64,000 nucleotides of DNA from Nocardiopsis mwathae (GTDB taxonomy: Bacteria > Actinomycetota > Actinomycetes > Streptosporangiales > Streptosporangiaceae). Location of the stretch: contig NZ_JACHDS010000001.1 of NCBI RefSeq assembly GCF_014201195.1, forward strand, positions 248,001-312,000. The letters are read 5' to 3'. Positions 24,342-32,509 of this stretch are shown one piece after another. Made by a program: the position numbers and the translations under genes. A model generated the notes under the pieces. It was given only the letters and a program-made list of their open reading frames with translations. It searched no databases and was not told the origin of the DNA. Position 1 is the stretch's first letter, and each line of letters begins with the position of its first letter.

Positions 24342-27182
24342 TCATCGCGCGTCCGCGTCGGGGGTGTCGGGCCGCTCCCAAGGGGCGGCGAGCGGGAAGT
24401 ACCCGCGCAGGAAGGCGCGGATCATCCGGGTCTGCTCGGGGCGCGGCACCGTGTGCGGCGCGGAGTCGGTGACGCAGAACGCGTCGTGGGAGCGCGCCGT
24501 GAGCAGCTGGGTGAGCAACAGGTGCTGCTCGCGGTCGCCGACGTCGACGTGGGCGTAGGAGAGCGTGCCCGGCACCGCACGCCCGGTCAGGTAGGCGTAG
24601 TGGTGGTGCAGCGACGACGGGATCGCGATGTCGGTGTGGGCACGCAGCCGGCTGGCGGCGGTCGCGGCGACCTCGTCCGGGAACCGCTCGTCGATCTCGG
24701 CGAGCACCGACCGCCGCAGAGCATAGGGCGCGTGCCGGAAGCCGTGGGTGAGCGAGCGGTCGAAGGTCCGTTCGAGCAGCGCCCGGTTGCGCTTGGCGGC
24801 GGCCAGGTAGGCGGGCTCGTCCGGACTGGGCGCGCCGAACGGGATGGTCGTGGGCGACGGGAAGAACATCGCCGTCCCGTCCGGATGGAAGAACTTCCCC
24901 GGACGCAGCGGTCGGCCGAGGAAGAAGTCGTCGTTGAAGTAGAGGAACTGCTCGCTCAGCCCCTCGATGTGGTGCAGCTGCGTCTCGATGGCGTGGGAGT
25001 TGAACGTCGGTAGCGCGCCGCGGCCGCCGAACAGCTGCCGGTGCGAGACGACGACGATCCTCGGGTGCGCGGTGTTGAGCCATGCGGGCACCTGGTCGTC
25101 GGTGACCAGGTGGATGCGCCGGATCCACGGCGCGAACATGGCGATCGAGCGCAGGGCGTAGCGCAGTTCGTCGGAGTTGGTGAACCGGTACTCCTCGGCT
25201 GCGTCCACGGACTCCGACGCGCTCCGGCCGGACTCCTCCAACGCCGATTCCAGCCGCTTGCGCCACTTCGGGTCGCCCCCGTCCACCCAGGTGAACACGG
25301 CGTCGATGGGGAACTGCACGTCGTGCACCAGGTGCCGGGTGAACGGCTCGTAGGTGGCGTACTCCCGGTTCCGGACGCACAACACGCCCGGACGCATCGC
25401 CTCCAGCGGGATCCGGTCGCCGATATCGGTCTGCTGCGGCCCCACGTACCCGGTCAGATCCTCATCCCAGGTCCAGAACTCCAGGTCGGCGGCGTAGTCG
25501 GCGCCGTAGCGCAGGGTACGGCCGGGCGTGATCCAGGGCCGGTGGACCCGCACCCCGCTGATGTCGGCCAACCCGGCGGCCATGCTCGCCAGCACCGACT
25601 GCGGCAGTCCGCCGCGGGGCTTGAGCGGGTGGACGTAGACCGGCGCGTCGGCGTGGGCCTCGGCCAGTGCGGCCAGGGCGGCCTCGCGCACGTCCGCGGT
25701 GACCATGACGCGGTGCCGCGGTCCTTCGTCGCGCAGCAGCGCGTAGGGGACACCGGCCGCGTCGAGCGCGTCGACGATGAGGTCGAGGTTGGCGCGCAGC
25801 GCGTCGACGGGCATCAGATCGTCGCGGACCCCGGCGAGCCGCCCGCCCGACCGTACGAGGTCGGGATGGAGGCGGAGCAGCCTCGCCTCCTCGGAGCTCA
25901 TGTTGGGCACCTGCGACCTGGTCTGCTCCCACGGCAGCGAGCGGAAGACCATGCCCCGCCGCGCGGTCGCGGCGGCGTGCCGGGCGGCGCGCTCGGCACG
26001 GGAACGGGCGCGGTCGGCGGGCGGGTACTCCACGAGGTCGGTGTAGAGCCCCTCCCAGCGGGCGGTGATGTCCTCCACGGAGAACCGGGTCAGCCCCTGC
26101 AGCGCGGCCTGCCCCATCTCGTGGCGCAGCTCGTCGTCGCCCATGAGCTTGTCCAGGGCCACGGCCAGCCCGTCCACGTCGTCGGCGGGCGCGAGCAGGC
26201 CGTCGACGCCGTGCCGGATGACCTCGGCCGGGCCGGTCGGGCAGTCGTAGGAGACGGCCGGCACCCCGGCGGCGAAGGCCTCGGTGAGGACCCGCCCGAA
26301 CGCCTCGGTGTGGGAGGGCAGCAGGCAGACGCTCGCCTTGGCCCACTCCTCCGACATGGTGGGGACGGTGCCCAGGAACTCCACGCGGTTGTGCAGCTCC
26401 TGTGCGTCGGCAAGGGCCCGCAGCCTGGTCATGTCGGGTCCGTCGCCGCAGATGCGCAGCGTCCAGCCGGGGTGGACCGCGGAGAGCCGGGAGAACGCCA
26501 CGATGGCGTGGTCCACCTGCTTCTCCGGGACGAGGCGGCAGGCCACCAGGATGGTGCGGCCGTCCAGCGAGGAACGGGGTTGGAACCCGGCGGGCACGGC
26601 GTTGGGAATGGCCTCCAGGTGCGGCGCCGCATCACCTAGGGATTCGGCGAACCAGGAGCGGGTCGGCTCGGTCGGCACGATGAGCGCGTCCAGCTGGGGC
26701 GCGCACGACAGCAGCGGACCGGCGCTCGGCCCCCGCAGCTCGGAGATGCGGTGCTCCTGGCCGACGGTGACGGCGTCGGGCGGGGCGAGCCGGGTGATCA
26801 GCGACATCAGCGCGGGCGTGGTGCTGACCAGGACGTCGGTCCGCAGCCGGGGCAGGGCGTAGCGCAGCTCGATGTCGGAGAGCTGGTTGAACGCGCTCTC
26901 CCAACCCGCCGGGACGAGTTCGCTGGGCGCTCGGCTCAGCGCCTCGCACACCTCCGGCTCCAGCCCGGCGGTGCGCACCGGCTGCTGGACGGGGCGGCGC
27001 GCGTCGATGAGGTAGCGCATGGGCACGCGCGGGTCCAGCGCGAAGAACGGGGTGTCCTCGGTGCGCAAGACGCTGAGGATCTCCACCTCGTGGCGGTCGG
27101 CCAGGGCGGCGGCCTGGGAGAACGCGGCGGCTTCGGTGCCGCCCATGGCGTCGCCCCAGGTGAGCAGGTAGGTGATCTTCAT
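24342..27182 (-). CDS. GT4 glycosyltransferase fused to a Stealth phosphotransferase
   Basis: A 946-residue fusion. Residues 1-400 are a GT-B family 4 glycosyltransferase (start MKITYLLTWGDAMGGTEAAA, ILVACRLVPEKQVDHAI, and EAFGRVLTEAFAAGVPAVSY as the E-x7-E region). A linker of about 220 residues follows. From about 625 the Stealth conserved regions appear in order: CR1 DAVFTWVDGGDPKW, CR2 NSDELRYALRSI with IRRIHLVTDDQVP, CR3 IETQLHHIEGLSEQFLYFND and then a CR4-like segment. Stealth enzymes transfer sugar-1-phosphate to make phosphodiester-linked surface glycans. One polypeptide could thus add a sugar and a sugar phosphate alternately. It is cytosolic and sits two bases after the gene of an unknown partner. 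Confidence 0.88.
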   Translation of the reverse strand: MKITYLLTWGDAMGGTEAAAFSQAAALADRHEVEILSVLRTEDTPFFALDPRVPMRYLIDARRPVQQPVRTAGLEPEVCEALSRAPSELVPAGWESAFNQLSDIELRYALPRLRTDVLVSTTPALMSLITRLAPPDAVTVGQEHRISELRGPSAGPLLSCAPQLDALIVPTEPTRSWFAESLGDAAPHLEAIPNAVPAGFQPRSSLDGRTILVACRLVPEKQVDHAIVAFSRLSAVHPGWTLRICGDGPDMTRLRALADAQELHNRVEFLGTVPTMSEEWAKASVCLLPSHTEAFGRVLTEAFAAGVPAVSYDCPTGPAEVIRHGVDGLLAPADDVDGLAVALDKLMGDDELRHEMGQAALQGLTRFSVEDITARWEGLYTDLVEYPPADRARSRAERAARHAAATARRGMVFRSLPWEQTRSQVPNMSSEEARLLRLHPDLVRSGGRLAGVRDDLMPVDALRANLDLIVDALDAAGVPYALLRDEGPRHRVMVTADVREAALAALAEAHADAPVYVHPLKPRGGLPQSVLASMAAGLADISGVRVHRPWITPGRTLRYGADYAADLEFWTWDEDLTGYVGPQQTDIGDRIPLEAMRPGVLCVRNREYATYEPFTRHLVHDVQFPIDAVFTWVDGGDPKWRKRLESALEESGRSASESVDAAEEYRFTNSDELRYALRSIAMFAPWIRRIHLVTDDQVPAWLNTAHPRIVVVSHRQLFGGRGALPTFNSHAIETQLHHIEGLSEQFLYFNDDFFLGRPLRPGKFFHPDGTAMFFPSPTTIPFGAPSPDEPAYLAAAKRNRALLERTFDRSLTHGFRHAPYALRRSVLAEIDERFPDEVAATAASRLRAHTDIAIPSSLHHHYAYLTGRAVPGTLSYAHVDVGDREQHLLLTQLLTARSHDAFCVTDSAPHTVPRPEQTRMIRAFLRGYFPLAAPWERPDTPDADAR

Positions 27183-27184
27183 GG

Positions 27185-28291
27185 TCAGGCTCCCGGTGGT
27201 AGCGGCGTCAGGGCGATGCAGAGCGTTCCGGAGTCGGTGTAGTACGGGCGGACCAGCGCGGGCGGCCCGGACTCGGGCCGGACGGTCCGGGCGGGGACGC
27301 GCAGCACCGCGCCCGCCCTGTGCAGGTCGGTGTCGGCGCGCCCGGCCCGCAGCGTGCCGTGGGTCGGGGTGTGGAACCTCAGCTCCCAGCGGAGCTCGCC
27401 GCCGGCGACCGCGGCCATCTCGGCGACCGGGAGGTCGACGGTGAACGCGATGCCCCGCGACCCGGGGTCCAGGGTCGGCCGGACCCGGTGTGCCGCGCCG
27501 CCGCCGCGCAGCGCGACGTCGGCGGTCAGGGCGTGGATGTCGGGGAGGTCGAGCAGCTCTCCGGTGATCTGCGCCCGGTAGGGGCGCAGCAGCACCGCGT
27601 CGACCTCCGCCGTCGGCTGCGGCGCGGCGACCGTGATCGCCGCGGCTCCCGACGGGGCGCGGACGATGCCGAACCGGGCGCGGGTCTGCGGGCACGCCGG
27701 CAGCGGACCGGCCGGAGAAGTGCGGGGTGGCGGCTCGCCGTCGTGCGGCGGCGCGTCGGGCGGGGCGCCGTCCGGCAGCGCCAGCGCCACGCGCGCGGTG
27801 CGCTCCGGGTAGACGGCCACCAGCCGGAGGTCCCACCGTCCGGGCGCCAGGCGGACCTCGCCCGGTGCCGTGCCGCCGCGGTCGTCCGTTCCGCCGTCGG
27901 CAGCGGAGCCCTCTTCGGCCGCGCGGCCGAGGCGCAGCCGCACGGTGGCCTCGACGCGGTCGCGCCCGTCGGGGCCGGGCACCACCCGGGCGAGGGCGGC
28001 CACCCGCTCCCGCCCGGAGGTGAACTCCAGGTGGGCGCCGGCGGCGCGCTCGTGCCCGGGCAGGACCGCGGCGAGGTTCAGGGTCTGCCCGTCGAGGACG
28101 GACAGGTGCTCGGAGCGGGCGCGGAACCGGTTGGTGACCCCGTCCAGGCGGGCGACGCTCCGGTGCAGCGGCTCGGCCATCCGGGCGGCGCGCCTGCGCG
28201 CCGCCCGGGCGGCCCGGACGGGGCTGCGCAGGCGGTTGAGCGCCAGCATCTGCAGCCGCGCCGTCAGCGGTGGGTGCGGGGTCGACGTCAT
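27185..28291 (-). CDS. Unknown protein of the Stealth operon
   Basis: I do not recognise this 368-residue protein. It has no signal peptide. An Arg-rich amphipathic N-terminus (RSPVRAARAARRRAARMAE) is followed by repeated beta-rich segments such as GRWDLRLVAVYPERTARVAL and ELRWELRFHTPTHG, which look like immunoglobulin-like or carbohydrate-associated modules. AGGAGG precedes the ATG at 28291. The stop lies two bases from the start of the GT4-Stealth gene, so they are translated together. By position it may shape or bind the Stealth product. Pro/Ala-rich linkers separate the modules. Confidence 0.6.
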   Translation of the reverse strand: MTSTPHPPLTARLQMLALNRLRSPVRAARAARRRAARMAEPLHRSVARLDGVTNRFRARSEHLSVLDGQTLNLAAVLPGHERAAGAHLEFTSGRERVAALARVVPGPDGRDRVEATVRLRLGRAAEEGSAADGGTDDRGGTAPGEVRLAPGRWDLRLVAVYPERTARVALALPDGAPPDAPPHDGEPPPRTSPAGPLPACPQTRARFGIVRAPSGAAAITVAAPQPTAEVDAVLLRPYRAQITGELLDLPDIHALTADVALRGGGAAHRVRPTLDPGSRGIAFTVDLPVAEMAAVAGGELRWELRFHTPTHGTLRAGRADTDLHRAGAVLRVPARTVRPESGPPALVRPYYTDSGTLCIALTPLPPGA

Positions 28292-28644
28292 GCGCGTCGC
28301 CTCCTGGCGGTCGGTCCGGTGGGTCCGGTGGGTCCGGTCGTGTGGTCGGCGTCGATGGGTCGCATGGGCGGCCACGCGGCTTCCGTGGTCGACGGTGCGG
28401 TCGCGCGCGGTGCGCGGCCCGCGCGGCGGACCCGGGTCGGGGCGCCGGCGGCGGGCGCCGGGAGATCCAGGGTGCGGGGGGAGGAGGGGCCGGACTCCGG
28501 GAGTGGGCGGACGGGCTCGCCGGTGCCGTGGGCCTCGGGGCGGCGGTCGGGGCCCGCGGTGTCGTCGATGCCGGAGGCGTCGCAGCCGCGGCGCCCCTGC
28601 GGCGCGCACATGCGGACGGCCCGATAGGTGTTCAGCACTGCCAT
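28288..28644 (-). CDS. Possible small gene coupled to the Stealth operon
   Basis: A 118-codon reading (MAVLNTYRAVRMCAPQGR start) whose stop overlaps the next gene in an ATGA, the arrangement of translationally coupled genes. A GAGGGGGA ribosome site lies seven bases upstream. Against it, the sequence is Pro/Ala/Arg-rich and of low complexity, and ends with a nine-base repeat (28313-28339) giving TTGPTGPTGPTA. It may instead be an untranslated or poorly conserved leader. The 282 bases upstream (28645-28926) hold an AT-rich patch near 28740-28790 that may carry the operon promoter. Confidence 0.35.
   Translation of the reverse strand: MAVLNTYRAVRMCAPQGRRGCDASGIDDTAGPDRRPEAHGTGEPVRPLPESGPSSPRTLDLPAPAAGAPTRVRRAGRAPRATAPSTTEAAWPPMRPIDADHTTGPTGPTGPTARRRRA
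28313..28339. repeat. Three 9-base tandem repeats
   Basis: GGTCCGGTG occurs at 28313-28321 and 28322-28330 and as GGTCCGGTC at 28331-28339. The unit length keeps the reading frame of the small upstream reading, so copy-number change would alter its C-terminus in threes. Confidence 0.6.
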
Positions 28645-28926
28645 CGTCCCCCTCGGCCTTGTCCCTTGGGTCGAGCCATGCGGAGTCGTGCGGAGTCCTC
28701 TGGATGCCTCTGCGTCGTCCGGAACCGCGAGGGGGCGCGAAACCGAAAACCTTGCCGTATGCGACCAGACTATTGCGCAGCGCGACATTTCCTGGCGAAG
28801 GACACGCCGTGAAGCGGCTGAAAAGGCACACTCGGGATACAGCACCCTGCACCGGCACGGACCCGAAGCAGCGCAGCGTTTTCCCACCCTTTCGCCGACA
28901 TCGACAGGGGTGGCCGGGGAGGCCGG

Positions 28927-30081
28927 CTACAGGGGGCGGATCCAGGACCCGCGGTGCACGGTAGCGGCGGGAGCGAGGTCGTCGTCGAGGATCAGCAGGT
29001 CGGCGTGGTTGCCGGGGGTCAGGGAGCCGACATCGGGGAGGGCCAGGGCGCGGGCGGGGACGGCCGAGGCGGAGCGGGCCGCGGCTTCCACGCTGACGCC
29101 GACCCGGTGCACCGCCCGGCGCACGGCGTCGGGCAGGACGATGGTGCTGCTGGCGATCGCGCCGGTGGAGACCAGCCGCGCCTGGCCGTCGGCGACCCGG
29201 ACCCGGAGCTTGCCCAGCGTGTACTCGCCGTCGCCGAGGCCGGTCGCGTCCATGGCATCGGTGACCAGTGCGACCCGGTCGGCGCCGGCTGCGTCGAAGA
29301 CCAGCTGCGCGGCGCCCGGATGGACGTGGACGCCGTCGTTGATCAGCTCCACGGTCACCCGATCGTCGTTGAGCACGGCGGCGATCGGGCCGGGGTCGCG
29401 GTGCCGCAGCGGGCGCATCTGGTTGTAGACGTGGGTGGCCACGGTCGCGCCCGCGTCGATCGCGGCGCGCGTGCGGTCGTAGTCGGCGTCGGTGTGCCCG
29501 ACGGCGGCCACCACGCCCTCGGCGGCGGCCGCCCGGATCAGGTCGAGGGCGCCCGGCAGTTCGGGCGCGACCGTGATCATCCTGATGTGCCCGCGCCCGG
29601 CCTTCAGGACCCGGTCGAACTCGGCGAGGTCGGGGTCGCGTAGCAGCCCGGGGTCGTGGGCGCCGCACTTGGCGGCGGAGATGTAGGGGCCTTCGAGGTA
29701 GATTCCGGCGATCTCACCGGCCTCCGCCACCTCGGCCAGTGCCGTGACCTGGCGGAGCGTGTCTTCGGGGGAGGCGGAGACGAGGCCTCCGACGAGCGTG
29801 GTGACACCGTGGGCGCGGTTGAACCCGACCACCGTCATGATCCGCTCGGGGTCGGCGGCGGTGAACGCCGCGCCCTTGCCGCCGTGGATGTGGATGTCGA
29901 CCAGTCCGGGGAGCACCCAGCGGCCGCCCGCGTCGACGACGGGGCCGGTGGCCCGCGGGGCGGCACCGGTGCCCAGCTCGCTGATCCGCGTTCCCTCCCA
30001 TCGCAGCCACCCGGCGCGGACGCCCTCGGGAGTGACCAGCCGTGCGTTGGTCAGCGTCGTCGCGGTCGCGCTGCGGCCCAT
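28927..30081 (-). CDS. nagA: N-acetylglucosamine-6-phosphate deacetylase
   Basis: A 384-residue amidohydrolase that converts GlcNAc-6-phosphate to glucosamine-6-phosphate and acetate. Metal-site and catalytic motifs are LPGLVDIHIHGGKG, IYLEGPYI, VGHTDADYD, THVYNQM and LVTDAMDATG; GNHADLLILDDDL closes the amidohydrolase beta-sandwich. AGGAGG ends nine bases before the ATG at 30081, which is preferred over an ATG directly abutting it. I see no obvious DasR-type operator (ACTGGTCTAGACCAC-like) upstream, although that regulator often controls nagA. No nagB is adjacent. It may recycle amino sugar for the glycan operon next door. Confidence 0.93.
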   Translation of the reverse strand: MGRSATATTLTNARLVTPEGVRAGWLRWEGTRISELGTGAAPRATGPVVDAGGRWVLPGLVDIHIHGGKGAAFTAADPERIMTVVGFNRAHGVTTLVGGLVSASPEDTLRQVTALAEVAEAGEIAGIYLEGPYISAAKCGAHDPGLLRDPDLAEFDRVLKAGRGHIRMITVAPELPGALDLIRAAAAEGVVAAVGHTDADYDRTRAAIDAGATVATHVYNQMRPLRHRDPGPIAAVLNDDRVTVELINDGVHVHPGAAQLVFDAAGADRVALVTDAMDATGLGDGEYTLGKLRVRVADGQARLVSTGAIASSTIVLPDAVRRAVHRVGVSVEAAARSASAVPARALALPDVGSLTPGNHADLLILDDDLAPAATVHRGSWIRPL

Positions 30082-30259
30082 GTCGCCCATCCTCCTGTGC
30101 CCGATCCCACACTCCGTGCCGTTCGCGGGGCCGGCGGTGCCTCCGGCGCTGGGGAATCCCCTGCAGATCCGGGAGATCGCGCGGCCGCACCCGGGTCCGG
30201 CGTCGCGTCGGGCGGGCCGCGGAATCCCCTGGGGCCGCGACAAATCCGCCCATCACGCA

Positions 30260-30288
30260 TTGACGATAGCGCTCCGTCCGCTCATCAT
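30260..30288 (+). promoter_or_regulatory. Promoter of the leaderless leader peptide
   Basis: TTGACG (30260-30265), a spacer of exactly 17 bases and CATCAT (30283-30288). Six bases later is the A of the leader peptide ATG (30295), so the start point coincides with the start codon. Confidence 0.55.
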
Positions 30289-30294
30289 GGGGAC

Positions 30295-30372
30295 ATGTCC
30301 GCCGGTGAGCTGCTCGTCCAGCGCCTGCATGTCGATCTGAGACAGCAGGCCAGCGCACTGTGTCGTAGCTAA
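30295..30372 (+). CDS. Short leader peptide (RxHVDLxxxxSALC type)
   Basis: Twenty-five codons: MSAGELLVQRLHVDLRQQ followed by ASALCRS and TAA. The core R-x-HVDL-R-x-x-[AS]SA-x-C is the signature I recall for short actinobacterial putative leader peptides found upstream of sulphur-related genes. The single Cys codon (TGT 30361-30363) is three codons before the stop, where ribosome pausing under cysteine shortage could change folding downstream. There is no ribosome site; a good promoter places transcription at the ATG, so it should be leaderless. The FMN reductase starts 202 bases downstream. Confidence 0.72.
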   Translation: MSAGELLVQRLHVDLRQQASALCRS

Positions 30373-30538
30373 CGTGCCCCCCGCAGGCCCGTTCTTCGGT
30401 CCTGCCAGGGAACCCCTGCCCTCACGTTCCCGACTTAGCCTCCGCTGCCGGCAGCCACCAGCTCGTGCGCGTACGCACAGCGTCGTGCGATCTCTCCCGC
30501 GTCATTGGCGCCTGCCGGGCCGACCCCTTATGCGCTCA

Positions 30539-30556
30539 ACGGTCCCCGCGGACCGT
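30539..30556 (+). promoter_or_regulatory. Hairpin before the FMN reductase ribosome site
   Basis: ACGGTCC (30539-30545) and GGACCGT (30550-30556) form a perfect seven-base stem with a four-base loop, followed by TCTC and then AGGAG (30564-30568). It could be the attenuator or sequestering hairpin governed by the leader peptide. Confidence 0.45.
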
Positions 30557-30574
30557 TCTCACCAGGAGAATCCC

Positions 30575-31093
30575 ATGACCCGTTTCACCGTGCTCGTCGC
30601 CGACCCGCATCCGCGCTCCGCTCTTCGCGCCGCAGCCGTCCGCACCGCCGAGGCCGTCTCGGCCCACACCGGCCTCACCACCTCCGTGAACGTCGTCGAT
30701 CTGGCCGAGCTCGGCCCCGCGCTGCTGGCGGCCGACACCGGAGCCGACGTCGCCGCCGCACTGCGCGAGGTGAGCGAGAGCGACATCCTGCTCGTCGCGT
30801 CGCCGCAGGCGCACGGCAGCTACACGGGCCTGCTCAAGGTGTTCCTGGACCGCCTGCCCGAGCTGGCCCTCGGCCAGGCCGTGGCGGTGCCGATGGCGGC
30901 CGTCGACGACCTGCGCAACGGGCGCAACATCGAGGAGGACCTGCGGGTTCTGCTCTCCGACCTCGGAGCCTGGGTGGCCGAGCCGGGCCTGCTGCTGACG
31001 CGCGGCGAGCTGGCCGACCCGCACAGCGTGATCGAGGCGTGGGCGGGCGTCTCCGCCCCGGCGCTGCGCGACGCGGTCGCCGTCGCCGTCTGA
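30575..31093 (+). CDS. NAD(P)H-dependent FMN reductase (SsuE/MsuE-like)
   Basis: A 172-residue flavodoxin-fold oxidoreductase. The N-terminal strand MTRFTVLVADPHPRSALR binds the flavin phosphate, SPQAHGSYTGLLKVFLDRL is the conserved flavin-binding loop and following helix, and VAVPMAAVDD the next strand. Such enzymes supply reduced FMN to two-component sulphonate or other monooxygenases. AGGAG seven bases upstream fixes the ATG at 30575. The upstream Cys leader peptide supports a sulphur-related role. A long palindrome ends the transcript. No monooxygenase gene is nearby. Confidence 0.83.
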   Translation: MTRFTVLVADPHPRSALRAAAVRTAEAVSAHTGLTTSVNVVDLAELGPALLAADTGADVAAALREVSESDILLVASPQAHGSYTGLLKVFLDRLPELALGQAVAVPMAAVDDLRNGRNIEEDLRVLLSDLGAWVAEPGLLLTRGELADPHSVIEAWAGVSAPALRDAVAVAV

Positions 31094-31123
31094 CGGCGCC
31101 CCTCACCACCGCAACCCCCCAGC

Positions 31124-31197
31124 CCCTCCGTTGATCTCGGGAGCATCGACCGAATATTCGCCGGAATTCGGTCGATGCTCCCGAGATCAACGGAGGG
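31124..31197. repeat. Palindrome element A (GTTGATCTCGG family)
   Basis: A perfect 32-base inverted repeat (31124-31155 with 31166-31197) around a ten-base centre. The outer part is CGTTGATCTCGG, then GAGCAT, then CGACCGAAT. It lies 30 bases after the FMN reductase stop and before a convergent gene, so its transcript hairpin could end transcription from either side. Related elements lie at 54430, 59388 and 60428. Confidence 0.85.
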
Positions 31198-31207
31198 CTC
31201 GGTGGGG

Positions 31208-31373
31208 CTAGGGCGTGTTTGACGGATCATTCCCGGCTCGCGGCCACCGGAACGACGCTCGCTGCGCCGCTCCACTCGTGAAGCCGCCCTGGATTGACTT
31301 CGTGAAGCGGCTTGCGAGCGCCGCCCCGGACGGCCGCTCACTTACCGGAAAGCATCCGCCGAACACGCCCTAG
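31208..31373. mobile_element. MITE with IS5-type ends and CTAG target
   Basis: A 166-base element bounded by CTAG on both sides (31208-31211 and 31370-31373). The terminal inverted repeats are GGGCGTGTTTGACGGAT on the left and GGGCGTGTTCGGCGGAT on the right (read inward), extending to about 25 bases with five mismatches. There is no coding capacity. CTAG (YTAR) targets are typical of the IS5 group. The right CTAG supplies the TAG stop codon of the minus-strand transporter gene. Confidence 0.75.
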
Positions 31374-32272
31374 TGCGCCCCGAACCGGGTGCGGAGCTCG
31401 CGGGTGTCCGCCTCCGCCTCGGCGACGTTGCCGCGGACCAGGACGACCACGGTGAGGGTGAGGAGGAACCCGGCGACGCGCAGGGCGAGCATCAGCGGGT
31501 CGGACGGCAGCTGCTCGGCGAAGATGAGGGTTCCCAGCACCACCATGAACACGTTGCCCACCACGTTGGCGACGGGAGCGGTGATGGAGGCTCGGGAGCG
31601 CTGCAGTGAGGTCTGGAACAGCACGATGCCGACCGCCCAGCCGATCACGTACAGGTAGGGGAACGGGGAGAGCAGGATCGGGACGATCGCGTCCATCGGC
31701 CCGACCTCGACGAGGAGCCCGCCCATGCCCTTGCCCTGCAGACCGGCCACGCCCTGGGACAGGCCCGCGGTCGCGCCGATGGCCGCCGCCGAGATGTAGC
31801 GGCCGCGGCTCCCGGCGAGGGTCATCGCCCCGACGCAGGCGATGACCGTGCCGAGGCTGACGATGAGCAGCGCCGGCAGGTGCGGTGTGGTGCCGGTGGT
31901 CCCGCCGTTGCCGAGGGAGAGGCTGAGCAGGAGCAGCGCGACCGGCATGAGCCCGAGCGCGACCCGCTCTCCCCGGGTGATGGGGTCGCCCATGATCAGC
32001 GTGATGAACAGCAGCATCATGGCGATGCCGCCGGCGAACGCGGGTTGGACGACCGAGACCGGGGCCAGCCCCAGGGACACGATCAGGCCCATGCTGCCGA
32101 GGGCGGCCAGGACGCACCCGCCGACCCAGCGCGCGTTCCCCAGCAGGGTCCGTGCCAGGTGCAGGGGGCGGTTGAGGCTGATGCCCGGGGCTTGGTGCAG
32201 AGCGCGCTGCTCGATGGTCAGCCCGATCGTGTAGACCATGGCCGACAGCAGTGCGGCGATGAGACCGAGCAC
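31370..32272 (-). CDS. Multi-helix transporter of the DMT/NIPA-like type
   Basis: A 300-residue integral membrane protein with about nine hydrophobic helices. The start VLGLIAALLSAMVYTIGL, the internal RYISAAAIGATAGLSQGVAGL repeat-like segment and the C-terminal EQLPSDPLMLALRVAGFLL pattern match EamA/DMT-type or NIPA-like exporters; the substrate is unknown. I chose the GTG at 32272, behind GAAAGG, because it begins at the first helix; upstream in-frame starts would add a non-hydrophobic 41-residue extension. Its TAG stop is formed by the CTAG at the edge of the MITE, so the natural C-terminus may have been longer. Confidence 0.72.
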   Translation of the reverse strand: MLGLIAALLSAMVYTIGLTIEQRALHQAPGISLNRPLHLARTLLGNARWVGGCVLAALGSMGLIVSLGLAPVSVVQPAFAGGIAMMLLFITLIMGDPITRGERVALGLMPVALLLLSLSLGNGGTTGTTPHLPALLIVSLGTVIACVGAMTLAGSRGRYISAAAIGATAGLSQGVAGLQGKGMGGLLVEVGPMDAIVPILLSPFPYLYVIGWAVGIVLFQTSLQRSRASITAPVANVVGNVFMVVLGTLIFAEQLPSDPLMLALRVAGFLLTLTVVVLVRGNVAEAEADTRELRTRFGAH

Positions 32273-32331
32273 GCGCTGCCTTTCTGTGGGGAATGTTGAG
32301 GGATATACGGGATACCCAGGGGCGAAGCGCA

Positions 32332-32345
32332 TAGAACGTGTTGCC
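32332..32345. promoter_or_regulatory. Imperfect KstR-like site upstream of the transporter
   Basis: TAGAACGTGTTGCC fits TNNAACNNGTTNNA except for the last base (C for A). It lies 60 bases before the transporter start and 114 bases from the full site at 32459, so it may be a secondary site for the same regulator. Confidence 0.3.
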
Positions 32346-32445
32346 CGGAGGAGGGCCTGCTCGGGGGCGCTCCAGCACGCTGCCGCTAGGCTCACAACCG
32401 TGTGGACGTGTTCGGATCGGTCGGCGGTGTGAAGTCCGATCCTTG

Positions 32446-32474
32446 TTGACCCAGCTTATATAACACGTTCTAGT
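32446..32474 (+). promoter_or_regulatory. Promoter with KstR-like operator for the two-domain acyl-CoA dehydrogenase
   Basis: TTGACC (32446-32451), a 17-base spacer and TCTAGT (32469-32474) form the promoter. TATAACACGTTCTA at 32459-32472 matches the KstR consensus TNNAACNNGTTNNA at every fixed position and lies between the two boxes, a repressing position. KstR is the TetR regulator of sterol and related lipid catabolism in mycobacteria and rhodococci. Confidence 0.6.
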
Positions 32475-32509
32475 CTGGGTGGCGCCACCACGTGAATGAG
32501 GGGTCGAGC

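Noticed and set aside
30151-30232. Two copies of GGAATCCCCTG upstream of nagA
   Set aside because: Short and GC-rich; it does not resemble a DasR site and could be chance in this composition.
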